In this document: one piece after another, positions 17,188 through 26,170 of the stretch
Layout: each line of letters starts with the position of its first letter
How positions within the stretch are numbered: the stretch's first letter is position 1
Assembly (NCBI RefSeq): GCF_947499215.1
Contig: NZ_CANMNI010000001.1
Location: forward strand, 992,001-1,056,000
Origin: an uncultured Pontibacter sp.
GTDB lineage: Bacteria > Bacteroidota > Bacteroidia > Cytophagales > Hymenobacteraceae
Length of the DNA: 64,000 bases
Reading direction: 5' to 3'
Made by a program: the position numbers and the translations under genes
The notes under the pieces: model-generated
What the model saw: the letters and a program-made list of their open reading frames with translations, nothing else
What the model was told of the DNA's origin: nothing
Database searches by the model: none

Positions 17188-18516
17188 ATGTCTAAATTAC
17201 TTTCAATCTTACCGGCTGTTTTTCTGATCAGTGCTGCTGCTTTCGGGCAGGCTCCACAGAAAGTGGTAACCTATCACGACGAGTCGATGTCAACTGTGAA
17301 GGAGGTCTACTTCATGACGCCTGACTCAGCCATTGTGGGCTATTACAACCGTTACTATCCGACTGGTGAGCGGGAGGCTTTTGCCAAATTTGTAGAGGGC
17401 AAAAAGGACAGCGTGTTTACGGAGTTTTACCAGAACGGACAGCCCCGCATGCAGGTAACCTATGTGCAGGACCAGAAACAGGGACCGTTCAAGGCTTTCC
17501 ATCCGGATGGACGCTTGCTGCAGGAAGGCAGCTACGAAAAGGACCAGCAAAGCGACGTATTCAAGACATTCTACGCCGATGGCAAGGTCCGGAAAGAGAC
17601 CTCTTTTGTGAATGGCTTCCCGGAGGGGCTCGTGCGTGAGTTTTACCCGAACGGCAAGCTTAAATCAGAGATCACTTATAAGAGCAGCCAACAGAACGGA
17701 CCCGCTAAAACCTATTTTGAAAATGGGAATCTTGAGACCGAAGCGACTTACCGCAACGGTATGCTGGAAGGTTCATACAAGACTTACTTTGACAACGGGC
17801 AGTTGGAGACAGAAGTAATCAATGTAGCTGGTCAGCGCAATGGTACGTTCAAGAGTTACTACCGCAGCGGCAAACTTAGTACGGAAGGTAGCTTTGCGTC
17901 TGGCAAAATGCACGGACCGTCCAAAGCCTATTTCGAGAATGGCAATCTGCGCAGCATGATCAACTACCGCAACGGACAGGTACAGGGGCTCTCTCAGATA
18001 TACTTTGAAGACGGCAAACTGAAGGAAGAAGGACAGTACAGCAACAACGGTGACGACCGCAAGATCACAACGTACTACCCTTCCGGCAACATAAAAGCCG
18101 AGGAGCAATACAAGAACAAACAGCGCACCGGCAACTGGAAAGCCTACTATGACGCTCCGGGCAAGAAGGTGGAGGTATCCGAAACCTACAACGCCGACAA
18201 GCTAACCGGCGAGCGACAGGTATACTATGAAAACGGACAGGCCAAGGCGAAGTATACCTATGGCAAAGGTGATGGCAAAATCGTGAGCAGTCAGGAGTTC
18301 TATGAAAGCGGCAAGCTAAAGTCTGAGACAAGCTACAAAGATGGGTTGCGCTTCGGTCCTTACAAGCAATATTTCGAAAACGGCAAAGTAGAAGTGATCG
18401 GCCAGAACCGCAACAACAAAGCCACCGGTACATGGAAGTACCACAACGAAGAAGGCAAGGTATACAAGACCCAACTTTACCGCAATGGTGAGGTTGTAGA
18501 GGAGAAACAGAAGTAA
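17188..18516 (+). CDS. YwqK-type (MORN-variant) repeat protein, secreted
   Basis: 442 residues. A cleavable signal peptide (to A-F-G-Q) is followed by about 15 tandem repeats of roughly 23 residues built on the pattern Y-x-x-G-K-L-x-x-E-x-x-Y-x-N-G, the MORN_2/YwqK fold that forms an elongated beta sheet. Databases often call this family 'toxin-antitoxin YwqK antitoxin', but the signal peptide and absence of any toxin gene make that label inappropriate here. Likely an envelope or surface protein of unknown role. Its stop codon overlaps the start of the GNAT gene by one base (TAATG). Confidence 0.8.
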   Translation: MSKLLSILPAVFLISAAAFGQAPQKVVTYHDESMSTVKEVYFMTPDSAIVGYYNRYYPTGEREAFAKFVEGKKDSVFTEFYQNGQPRMQVTYVQDQKQGPFKAFHPDGRLLQEGSYEKDQQSDVFKTFYADGKVRKETSFVNGFPEGLVREFYPNGKLKSEITYKSSQQNGPAKTYFENGNLETEATYRNGMLEGSYKTYFDNGQLETEVINVAGQRNGTFKSYYRSGKLSTEGSFASGKMHGPSKAYFENGNLRSMINYRNGQVQGLSQIYFEDGKLKEEGQYSNNGDDRKITTYYPSGNIKAEEQYKNKQRTGNWKAYYDAPGKKVEVSETYNADKLTGERQVYYENGQAKAKYTYGKGDGKIVSSQEFYESGKLKSETSYKDGLRFGPYKQYFENGKVEVIGQNRNNKATGTWKYHNEEGKVYKTQLYRNGEVVEEKQK

Positions 18517-18962
18517 TGCTCTTCCGCGAAGCCACCGCCGCCGACATTCCCCAACTCCAGTTCGTCCGCCATTCGGTAAAGGAAAACATCCTCTCCGACC
18601 CTACACTAGTAACCGACGAACTCTGTGCGCTATACCTGACAGAACGCGGTAAAGGCTGGGTATGTAAGGTAAACGGGCAACTGGTAGGCTTTGCCATTGT
18701 CGACCTGCTGGATCATAATGTATGGGCTTTATTTTTACTGCCCGAGTTCGAAGGGCAAGGTATAGGCAAGCAGCTGCACCGCATCATGCTCGACTGGTAC
18801 TTCCAGCAAACAAAAGAACCGATCTGGCTGGGCACCGACCCCGGCACAAGGGCTGAGCAATTTTACCGCCGTCAAGGCTGGCGCGAGATGGGTATACACG
18901 GCAGCTCCGAAATCAAATTTGAGATGCGCTACCACGATTGGCAGGCTCAGCAGAAGAACTAA
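18516..18962 (+). CDS. GNAT family N-acetyltransferase
   Basis: 148 residues covering a single GNAT domain: an N-terminal R-E-A-T-A-A-D-I-P-Q-L strand-helix, V-W-A-L-F-L-L-P-E-F-E-G-Q-G-I-G-K-Q-L-H as the acetyl-CoA pyrophosphate loop (Q/R-x-x-G-x-G/A), then A-E-Q-F-Y-R-R-Q-G-W. It transfers an acetyl group from acetyl-CoA to an unknown amine. The TAATG junction with the YwqK gene indicates translational coupling, though the two products would sit in different compartments. Confidence 0.88.
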   Translation: MLFREATAADIPQLQFVRHSVKENILSDPTLVTDELCALYLTERGKGWVCKVNGQLVGFAIVDLLDHNVWALFLLPEFEGQGIGKQLHRIMLDWYFQQTKEPIWLGTDPGTRAEQFYRRQGWREMGIHGSSEIKFEMRYHDWQAQQKN

Positions 18963-19055
18963 GCAACTCTGCTCCTTTCAAGCTTTCCTCCGACTTTTGC
19001 CCGCATTCTCCCGTATAGACGAATCAAGTTTTAACCAACCAAAAACCGATTCGCT

Positions 19056-20723
19056 ATGCTTGAAGAGCTCTGGTACAAGAATGCCATCATCTACAGTCTC
19101 GACCTAGAAACCTTTATGGACCTAAACGGCGACGGCGTGGGCGATTTTGCAGGTCTGGCCCGCCGTCTCGACTACCTCAACGCCATGGGCATCGACTGTG
19201 TTTGGCTAGCGCCTTTCCAACCTACCCCAAACAAAGACAATGGGTACGACGTCTGCGACTATTACGGCGTGGACCAGCGGCACGGCTCCAGCGGCGACTT
19301 TGTAGAGTTCATACATCAAGCTAGAAAACGCGGCATCAAGGTCATTATCGACTTGGTGGTGAACCATACCTCCGACCAGCACCCTTGGTTTCAGGATGCC
19401 CGCAGCAGCGAAGACGCTCAACACCGCGATTGGTATGTCTGGTCGAAAAAGAAGCCTTCCGACTGGGACGAGGGCATGGTGTTTCCGGGCGTGCAGGACT
19501 CCACTTGGACCTACGACAAGAAAGCCAAATCTTGGTACTTCCATCGCTTCTACGATTTTCAGCCCGACCTCAACATGGATAACCCCAAAGTGAGGGAAGA
19601 GATACAGCGCATCATGGGTTTCTGGCTGGAACTCGGGGTATCCGGTTTTCGGGTCGACGCCGTACCCTTCATGATCGAGTCGCCAGTACCGGGATCTGAC
19701 AATCATGAACTCAATTTCGACTACCTGAAAGACATGCGCCGGTTCCTCCAATGGCGCCAAGGCGACGCTATCTTACTAGGCGAAGCCAATGTGCTGCCCG
19801 AAGAAACCAAAAAATACTTTGGCGATAAGGGCGACGGCATCCAGATGATGTTCAACTTTTATGTGAACCAGTATTTGTTTTATGCCTTGGCAACCGGTGA
19901 AATAGATCCTTTAATAGAAGCCCTTGAAGAAACCCGCACCCACATGCCAACGGTGCAGTGGGCTCACTTCCTGCGCAACCACGACGAGTTGGACCTTGGA
20001 CGCCTCACCGACGAGCAACGGGAAAAAGTATTTGCCCGCTTTGCTCCTGATGAAAACATGCAGCTCTATGGCCGGGGTATACGCCGACGGCTTTCTACCA
20101 TGCTGGGCAACCGACAGCAGAGTGAGTTGGCCTATAGCCTGATGTTCTCCCTACCGGGCACTCCCGTAATCCGCTACGGCGACGAAATAGGTATGGGCGA
20201 TGACCTGAGTCTAAATGAACGCGACGCCGTGCGCACGCCTATGCAATGGACCGACGACCAGCAAGCGGGCTTCTCCAAAGCAGACAAGTTGGTCCACCCT
20301 GTCATCGACAAAGGCCCTTACTCCTACCACCACGTGAACGTAGAGAACCAGCGCCGCGAGCCCGAATCACTTCTCAATTGGATGACCGCCCTGATCCGCT
20401 TAAGGCAGGAGTGCACTGAGATAGGCTTTGGAGACTGGCAGATATTGAAAACGGATAAGGCAAAGGTACTTTGCCTGCACTACAGTTGGCAAGGCAGTTC
20501 GCTGATTATTTTGCACAACTTCGATGAGAAAGCGCATGAAGTGATCCTCGACCTGAAACAGAAAAAGAATGACAAACAGGACAAAGAGCAAAAGCTAGTC
20601 GACCTGATGGTAAATTACGAGAGCGAAGCCGATGACAAAGGCAGACATTACATTACGCTAGACGCCTACGGCTACCGTTGGTTCCGGGCCGGCGACTTAA
20701 GTCACTTGCTGAAGAAGAGCTAG
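19056..20723 (+). CDS. GH13 alpha-amylase family enzyme, trehalose-synthase-like
   Basis: 555 residues. A complete GH13 TIM barrel: H104 in V-V-N-H-T, nucleophile D201 in G-F-R-V-D-A, acid/base E243 in L-L-G-E-A-N, and D310 in R-N-H-D-E-L-D-L. The F-L-R-N-H-D-E-L-D-L segment and overall order resemble GH13 subfamily 16 trehalose synthases (maltose-trehalose interconversion), and the length suits a single-domain TreS. The C-terminal beta domain carries a Lys/Gln-rich insert (about 505-520). No signal peptide, so cytoplasmic. Maltose-active glucosidases are alternatives. Confidence 0.85.
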   Translation: MLEELWYKNAIIYSLDLETFMDLNGDGVGDFAGLARRLDYLNAMGIDCVWLAPFQPTPNKDNGYDVCDYYGVDQRHGSSGDFVEFIHQARKRGIKVIIDLVVNHTSDQHPWFQDARSSEDAQHRDWYVWSKKKPSDWDEGMVFPGVQDSTWTYDKKAKSWYFHRFYDFQPDLNMDNPKVREEIQRIMGFWLELGVSGFRVDAVPFMIESPVPGSDNHELNFDYLKDMRRFLQWRQGDAILLGEANVLPEETKKYFGDKGDGIQMMFNFYVNQYLFYALATGEIDPLIEALEETRTHMPTVQWAHFLRNHDELDLGRLTDEQREKVFARFAPDENMQLYGRGIRRRLSTMLGNRQQSELAYSLMFSLPGTPVIRYGDEIGMGDDLSLNERDAVRTPMQWTDDQQAGFSKADKLVHPVIDKGPYSYHHVNVENQRREPESLLNWMTALIRLRQECTEIGFGDWQILKTDKAKVLCLHYSWQGSSLIILHNFDEKAHEVILDLKQKKNDKQDKEQKLVDLMVNYESEADDKGRHYITLDAYGYRWFRAGDLSHLLKKS

Positions 20724-20735
20724 TGCACTTCATAA

Positions 20736-20790
20736 ATAACGCGAGCGGCCTCGTCCCGAACAGTATTCAGGGCGAGGCCGCTTGCGTTAT
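20736..20790. terminator. Long hairpin between GH13 and rhlE (probable bidirectional terminator)
   Basis: 21-base arms (20736-20756 and 20770-20790) complementary at all but two positions, around a 13-nt loop. There is no long T tract, but the position between convergent genes fits a transcription barrier. Confidence 0.6.
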
Positions 20791-20813
20791 ACAGTAGAGC
20801 AGCAAATTATACC

Positions 20814-21956
20814 TTACTGCCCCTGTAAATCGATCTCGTCAGTAGGAAGCACTTCTACCCGCACTCCCATTTTCTTCTGGATGATCTTGAAATGGTGCGC
20901 GTCTTCCGACGTGATCAGCGAGATGGCTTCGCCCGACGCTTCGGCACGACCTGTGCGGCCAATGCGGTGCACGTAGTCTTTTGGGGAGCGCGGAAGTTCG
21001 TAGTTAATCACGTAAGGTAGGAACTTAATGTCTATACCCCGTGAGGCAAGGTCAGTGGCTACCAGCACGCGAAGTTTGCCGGCTTTGAACTGACGAAGCG
21101 CCTCTGTTCTGCCGCCTTGGCTTCTGTCACCGTGAAATGCTGCCGCCTCTATTCCGTGTTTCTTGAGTTTTCCCACCACATTGTCGGCCGTACGGATAGA
21201 TGAGGCGAACACCAGCACCTGTTGCATGTCGTGCTGCCGGATGAGGTAACGCAGTAAAGGTCCTTTCTTTTCGGGATCCACCTGATAGGCCACTTGCTTG
21301 ATCAATTCCGGCACCGTGGCTTCTTCCTGCACCGTCACCCGCACGGGGTCAGTCAGCAGTTTGCTGATTAGGTCCTCTACGTCTTGGCTAAGTGTGGCTG
21401 AGAACAACAGGTTCTGCCTTCTAGACGGCATCATGGCCAGCAACTTATTCATCTCCTCCTGAAAACCCAGATTCAGCATTTTATCGGCTTCGTCGAGCAC
21501 CAAGGTTTCTACTTCTGAGAGGTGCACCGCCTTGTGCTCGATCAGGTCGAGCAGTCGGCCGGGCGTGGCGACGAGCACATCGGTACCGCTCATTTTCATC
21601 ATCTGCGGGTTGATAGAGATACCGCCATACACCGCCAGCGTCTTCACTGGTCTGTCAAGTTCTTTGCCGAAAGCCCTGAATACCTCTTCGATCTGCACTG
21701 CCAATTCGCGAGTTGGCACCAGCACCAGCGTGCGCACATAGCGGTTGCGGCCTGCTTGCTTCTTCTGGTACATCTCCAAAATGGGCAGCGCAAAACTGGC
21801 TGTTTTACCGGAACCTGTCTGAGCTATCCCTAACAAGTCCTTACCTTTCAGAATGGCAGGTATGGCCTGTGTCTGTATAGGATAGGGAGCGGTATAGCCT
21901 TGGGCCTTGATGGAACGAAGAAGTGGCGCCGAAAGGCCCAGTGAAGAGAATGACAT
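20814..21956 (-). CDS. rhlE: DEAD-box ATP-dependent RNA helicase, RhlE type
   Basis: 380 residues from the ATG at 21956 (M-S-F-S-S-L-G-L-S); a further upstream ATG adds 15 unrelated residues. All DEAD-box motifs are present: the Q motif P-Y-P-I-Q-T-Q, Walker A A-Q-T-G-S-G-K-T, P-T-R-E-L-A, D-E-A-D, S-A-T and H-R-I-G-R-T-G-R. It unwinds RNA in ribosome assembly and mRNA decay. The C-terminus is short, without the basic tail of many RhlE proteins. Confidence 0.92.
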   Translation of the reverse strand: MSFSSLGLSAPLLRSIKAQGYTAPYPIQTQAIPAILKGKDLLGIAQTGSGKTASFALPILEMYQKKQAGRNRYVRTLVLVPTRELAVQIEEVFRAFGKELDRPVKTLAVYGGISINPQMMKMSGTDVLVATPGRLLDLIEHKAVHLSEVETLVLDEADKMLNLGFQEEMNKLLAMMPSRRQNLLFSATLSQDVEDLISKLLTDPVRVTVQEEATVPELIKQVAYQVDPEKKGPLLRYLIRQHDMQQVLVFASSIRTADNVVGKLKKHGIEAAAFHGDRSQGGRTEALRQFKAGKLRVLVATDLASRGIDIKFLPYVINYELPRSPKDYVHRIGRTGRAEASGEAISLITSEDAHHFKIIQKKMGVRVEVLPTDEIDLQGQ

Positions 21957-22012
21957 AAATTCAGGTATAGAGCTACTGGCAACCTGCCTGCGCAATGGCA
22001 AAGGTACGAATA

Positions 22013-22759
22013 TTATGCGTTTCTGTCTTCGGCTGTAATGACGAACTCTGTTCTATGCTGTGCCAAAAAATCGAGCAGGGCATAAATAAACAGGGTTACT
22101 CCCGTCATTTCCATGAGTTCTTCTAAGCAGTACATGATGCGGTTATAGAGATGGTCGAGTCCGTAACGTTTGTATAGGTAACCCTCCACAAACTCCAAAC
22201 CCAAGGCTCCTGTCACAAAGATGGCTCCTGAAATGATGATCAAGTTGCGTGTTTTGGGTGGGAGCCGCAGTACAAATCCCAGAAAATAGGCCACAACCAG
22301 TAGCGTAAGGATACCATAGGGCACTACCCAAGCCCAGTGAAGCATACCGGAAAGATCATTACCTAGCATAGGACGCACATAGTTCGCCACATGCTCGTGC
22401 AGCTGCACATTTTCGTCCACCGCCATAAACATAAAGATCACCCCTAATATCAGCCAGTGTTTTGTATTGTAACTGCCCGACCAATGTGTCTGTCGCGCAT
22501 GAATAAGCAGCAACAGTATACCAGCTATAAGTAGAATAATAGAGGAGAAGAAAGCCGGAATGTTGCCCTCCCCGTTGAAATCGAAGTAACGAACAATTAG
22601 TCTGGTAGCGCGTGAATCCACCTGAAACACGCTCTCTAGCAGAATGCCCGTAATGTTGGCCACGAGTAGCACCATCACAATTAGTGCCAGCCATCTCAAT
22701 ATTTTCTGGGGGCTTATAAGTAGGGATTGGGTAGGGATGATTGTAGACGTATGCTTCAT
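22013..22759 (-). CDS. Polytopic membrane protein with conserved acidic/His motifs, function unknown
   Basis: 248 residues with about six membrane helices (roughly 22-44, 68-88, 103-118, 143-165, 175-192, 222-238). Charged residues sit at helix boundaries: D-E-N-x-x-L-H-E-H near 115-123, E-F-V-E-G-Y near 188, and C-L-E-E-L-M-E-M-T near 211. The pattern could ligate metal. I do not recognise a characterised family. It lies 56 bases upstream of rhlE on the same strand. Confidence 0.6.
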   Translation of the reverse strand: MKHTSTIIPTQSLLISPQKILRWLALIVMVLLVANITGILLESVFQVDSRATRLIVRYFDFNGEGNIPAFFSSIILLIAGILLLLIHARQTHWSGSYNTKHWLILGVIFMFMAVDENVQLHEHVANYVRPMLGNDLSGMLHWAWVVPYGILTLLVVAYFLGFVLRLPPKTRNLIIISGAIFVTGALGLEFVEGYLYKRYGLDHLYNRIMYCLEELMEMTGVTLFIYALLDFLAQHRTEFVITAEDRNA

Positions 22760-23111
22760 AGGGTGCTGTTACGGTTTAAGAAAGCAGAGAGAACTTGTGC
22801 AACTTATACCTGAACAGTCTTCCCGCTGTTGCCTTTTTTGGTATTTCCTTCTCTATTTCATTGCAGACGCCTCTCCTAGTGCCTTACCTAGGTTACCTTG
22901 ACGCTATCCATAATGAGAAGAAAATGAAGAAGCAACTCAATTGCAGAGAAGGGAGCGGATTTTCCTTTCCCAACAAATTAACAAACCATTTTTTCCACAT
23001 AAATAGCACAGCTAATGAATAAGTTAACAAGTTATCCACCAAACATACCCCCAAGGTTGATTTTTAATTCCTAAATCTTCAAATTACCTTCGTAATCCAA
23101 ACCCGAGTAAA
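22760..23111. other. Divergent intergenic region upstream of bioB
   Basis: About 350 bases between the membrane-protein gene (minus) and bioB (plus). A TACCTTCG near-match to the -7 consensus lies at 23085-23092, 20 bases before the bioB ATG, without a well-spaced -33. No BirA-type palindrome or riboswitch was recognised. Confidence 0.4.
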
Positions 23112-24110
23112 ATGACGCAAGACGGACTAAACGAGGGACTCCGCAATGACTGGAGTCTTGAAGAGATAAAGGCTATATACTACAAGCCAGTACTGGAACT
23201 GATCGTAGAAGCAGCTAATGTGCACAAACAGCACCAAGCCACTGGTGAAGTGCAGGTATGTACCTTATTGTCAGTAAAAACCGGCGGCTGCCCCGAAGAC
23301 TGCTCTTACTGTCCGCAGGCAGCCCGTTTCCATACGGGTGTGGATGTGCACAAACTCCTGAGCCAAGACCAAGTGCTCACGGCTGCACAGCGCGCAAAAG
23401 ACGGCGGTTCTACCCGTTTCTGCATGGGTGCCGCATGGCGCGAAGTGCGCGACAACCGCGACTTCGACAAGGTGCTCGACATGGTGAAGGGCGTGAACGA
23501 GATGGGACTGGAAGTTTGCTGTACCTTGGGTATGGTGAACGAGTACCAAGCCGAGAAGCTGAAAGAAGCTGGCCTGTATGCCTACAACCACAACCTTGAC
23601 ACATCAGAGGAGAATTACTCAAACATCATCACGACCCGTACCTACGACGACCGCCTCGACACGATTGAGAACGTGCGCAAGGCAGGTATATCGGTTTGCT
23701 CAGGTGGTATTATTGGTTTGGGCGAGACAGACGAGGACCGCATTGGTATGCTCCATACCTTGTCTACCCTAGTGCAGCACCCGGAATCTGTTCCAGTTAA
23801 CGCACTGGTGCCTGTAAAAGGAACGCCACTCGAAAACCAGCCACTGGTGACCGTTTGGGAGATGGTACGTATGATTGCAACAGCTCGTATCCTGATGCCA
23901 AAAACCATGGTGCGCCTGTCAGCTGGCCGTGAGCGCATGAGCGTAACCGATCAGGCCCTTTGCTTCCTGGCCGGTGCGAACTCTATCTTCACAGGCGAGA
24001 AATTGCTTACGACGCCAAACCCAGATTTCGACGCCGATAAAGCCATGTTTGAGTTGCTGGGTCTGACGCCACGCAAGTCTTTCAAAGAAGAGGCACAGCA
24101 CGTTTGCTAA
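23112..24110 (+). CDS. bioB: Biotin synthase
   Basis: 332 residues. Radical-SAM cluster motif C60-P-E-D-C64-S-Y-C67; the [2Fe-2S] site region and Y-N-H-N-L-D-T-S motif are present. It inserts sulfur into dethiobiotin, the last step of biotin synthesis. It is the first gene of the biotin cluster and is separated from bioF by a 237-base gap with a large inverted repeat, so read-through to bioF may be limited. Confidence 0.97.
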   Translation: MTQDGLNEGLRNDWSLEEIKAIYYKPVLELIVEAANVHKQHQATGEVQVCTLLSVKTGGCPEDCSYCPQAARFHTGVDVHKLLSQDQVLTAAQRAKDGGSTRFCMGAAWREVRDNRDFDKVLDMVKGVNEMGLEVCCTLGMVNEYQAEKLKEAGLYAYNHNLDTSEENYSNIITTRTYDDRLDTIENVRKAGISVCSGGIIGLGETDEDRIGMLHTLSTLVQHPESVPVNALVPVKGTPLENQPLVTVWEMVRMIATARILMPKTMVRLSAGRERMSVTDQALCFLAGANSIFTGEKLLTTPNPDFDADKAMFELLGLTPRKSFKEEAQHVC

Positions 24111-24157
24111 CGTTATAGGAGATACGTTCTTCAAGGGCATTCCCCTTTAACGTTTGT

Positions 24158-24258
24158 CATCCCCCTGCCCCCCATCAAAGGGGGACACTCAACATGCGTA
24201 GATTCTACCTGAGTTACATGTTGTGGGGAAGTCCCCCTTTGATGGGGGCAGGGGGATG
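24158..24258. repeat. REP-like inverted repeat between bioB and bioF
   Basis: Arms at 24158-24186 and 24231-24258 are near-perfect complements (one C indel), of the form CATCCCCCTG...TCAAAGGGGGAC, around a 44-nt spacer. C/G-rich elements of this look are dispersed in intergenic DNA of many Bacteroidota. The folded RNA would be a very stable hairpin and may attenuate or stabilise the transcript. Confidence 0.75.
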
Positions 24259-24347
24259 TTTCATCAGAAAAGTACATTTTTCTGTCTTAAAAAGCAGACA
24301 TCAAGACATTAATCTTATATTGAAATCAGTAAACTGAGTTCTTACCC

Positions 24348-25481
24348 ATGTCTGATGTCTTGAAAAATAAACTACAGCAGAAGCTGGCGGAACGGGCAGC
24401 GCAGGGCAACTTGCGAGAGCTCAAAACCACCGCCGGGTTAATCGACTTCTGTTCCAACGATTACCTCGGCCTTGCTCGCAGCGAAAGACTGCGGGCGCTC
24501 ATCCAGAAGGAAGAGGAAAACTATAGACATTTGCCTTTGGGAGCGACTGGTTCCCGACTACTATCCGGTAACCACGGCCTTTTTGAAGAGCTGGAAGGAA
24601 TCATCGCATCTTACCACAAGGGGGAGGCCGCTTTACTTTTCAACTCGGGGTATACAGCCAACGTGGGCTTATTGTCTGCTTTGCCGCAGCGTGGCGACAC
24701 TGTGTTTTATGATGAGGCTAGTCATGCTTCTATGAAAGATGGTCTGCGGCTGAGTTTCGCCAAAACCTACAGCTTCCGCCACAACAACGTGGAAGATCTG
24801 CGTCAAAAGCTGAAGCACGCCACCGGTCAGGTATACGTGGTGGTAGAGTCGGTCTACTCGATGGATGGTGACAAGGCACCGCTAGTCGAACTGGCGCAGT
24901 TATGCGCCGAGCATAAAGCTGCTTTAATTGTAGACGAAGCCCATGCCGTAGGCTTGTACGGCTCAAAGGGCGAAGGTTTAACCGTAGCCCTTGGGCTCGA
25001 AAAGCAAGTATTTGCGCAAGTGATTACCTATGGCAAAGCCATGGGCAGCCATGGAGCTGCCGTGGTCGGCCTGCAGGTGCTGCGCGACTTTTTGATTAAC
25101 TATAGTAGAGCATTTATCTACACGACAGGTCTGCCGACGCATGCGCTGGTAGCCTTGAAGTGTGCTTACACCCTGTTGCCCGAACTAGCGCAAGAGCGTG
25201 AGCGCGTGCAGCAACTTGCGACCCGATTGTACCAAAAACTGAACAAACTTAGCGGCATTCGCTGCACTCCAGAAAACAGTGTGATCCTGTCTGTTTTCCC
25301 GCAACAGCCCCGGCAACTCAAGGCGCTGGCGGCTGCTCTGCAACAACAAGGATTTGATGTGCGCCCCGTGCTGCCCCCTACTGTGCCCGCCGGTACAGAG
25401 CGGCTCCGCGTGATCGTACATGCCTATAATAGTGAAGAAGAAATTGACGGCCTCGTGCAGGCCATAGCGAAAGGTACATGA
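24348..25481 (+). CDS. bioF: 8-amino-7-oxononanoate synthase
   Basis: 377 residues, fold-type I PLP enzyme. N-D-Y-L-G-L near the start, D-E-A-H-A-V-G, and the PLP lysine K230 in T-Y-G-K-A-M-G. It condenses pimeloyl-ACP (or -CoA) with alanine, the first ring-forming step of biotin. The stop overlaps the bioD start by 4 bases. Confidence 0.95.
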   Translation: MSDVLKNKLQQKLAERAAQGNLRELKTTAGLIDFCSNDYLGLARSERLRALIQKEEENYRHLPLGATGSRLLSGNHGLFEELEGIIASYHKGEAALLFNSGYTANVGLLSALPQRGDTVFYDEASHASMKDGLRLSFAKTYSFRHNNVEDLRQKLKHATGQVYVVVESVYSMDGDKAPLVELAQLCAEHKAALIVDEAHAVGLYGSKGEGLTVALGLEKQVFAQVITYGKAMGSHGAAVVGLQVLRDFLINYSRAFIYTTGLPTHALVALKCAYTLLPELAQERERVQQLATRLYQKLNKLSGIRCTPENSVILSVFPQQPRQLKALAAALQQQGFDVRPVLPPTVPAGTERLRVIVHAYNSEEEIDGLVQAIAKGT

Positions 25482-26092
25482 AAAGATATTTTGTAACAGG
25501 CATCGGTACGGACGTGGGCAAGACAGTTGCCGCAGCCATTCTCACCGAAGCCCTGCAGGCCGATTACTGGAAACCCGTACAGGCGGGCGGCCTCGATTTT
25601 ACCGACACCGACACGGTTAGGAGTCTTATTTCCAATGAAAAGTCTGTGTTCCACCCTGAAGCCTACCGCCTTAAAATGGCTGCCTCCCCCCATAAGGCAG
25701 CGGCAGCTGAAGGTATAGAAATCGACGTGCACGGTCTAAAGCTTCCCGAAACACAGAATAACCTAATTGTGGAAGGTGCCGGTGGACTGATGGTGCCCCT
25801 GAATAAGCGTTATCTGGTGCTGGACTTGGTGCAGCAACTTGGGCTGGAAGTGATACTGGTCTCCAGAAATTACCTCGGCAGCATTAACCATACCTTGCTC
25901 ACGGCAGAGGTGTTGCGTTATCGCAAAGTGCCAGTGGCGGGTATAATTTTCAACGGGGAGGAGAACCAGACATCCGAGGACTTCATTATCAAGTATACAG
26001 GCTTGCGCCGTCTGCCGTCTATCCGTCAGGAAGCCGACTTCTGCCAAGAGGCTGTAGCTGAGTATGCTAAGAGTTTTACACCATACCTCTAA
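25478..26092 (+). CDS. bioD: Dethiobiotin synthetase
   Basis: 204 residues. P-loop G-T-D-V-G-K-T (residues 10-16), K-P-V-Q-A-G and E-G-A-G-G-L-M-V-P motifs. It closes the ureido ring of 7,8-diaminononanoate with CO2 and ATP. Overlap with bioF (ATGA) shows translational coupling. Confidence 0.95.
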   Translation: MKRYFVTGIGTDVGKTVAAAILTEALQADYWKPVQAGGLDFTDTDTVRSLISNEKSVFHPEAYRLKMAASPHKAAAAEGIEIDVHGLKLPETQNNLIVEGAGGLMVPLNKRYLVLDLVQQLGLEVILVSRNYLGSINHTLLTAEVLRYRKVPVAGIIFNGEENQTSEDFIIKYTGLRRLPSIRQEADFCQEAVAEYAKSFTPYL

Positions 26093-26170
26093 ATCAGTAT
26101 AACAAAGGATAAACAGAACGATCGCCTATCGATTAAACTCTACAAAATTCACTCAATCACTCATTCAAAA

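Noticed and set aside
17500..18480. Regular repeats as a possible CRISPR array
   Set aside because: The periodicity is in the coding repeats of the YwqK protein; DNA copies are not identical and spacers are absent.
17188..18516. YwqK gene as half of a toxin-antitoxin system
   Set aside because: It has a signal peptide and no toxin partner; the database label is not supported here.
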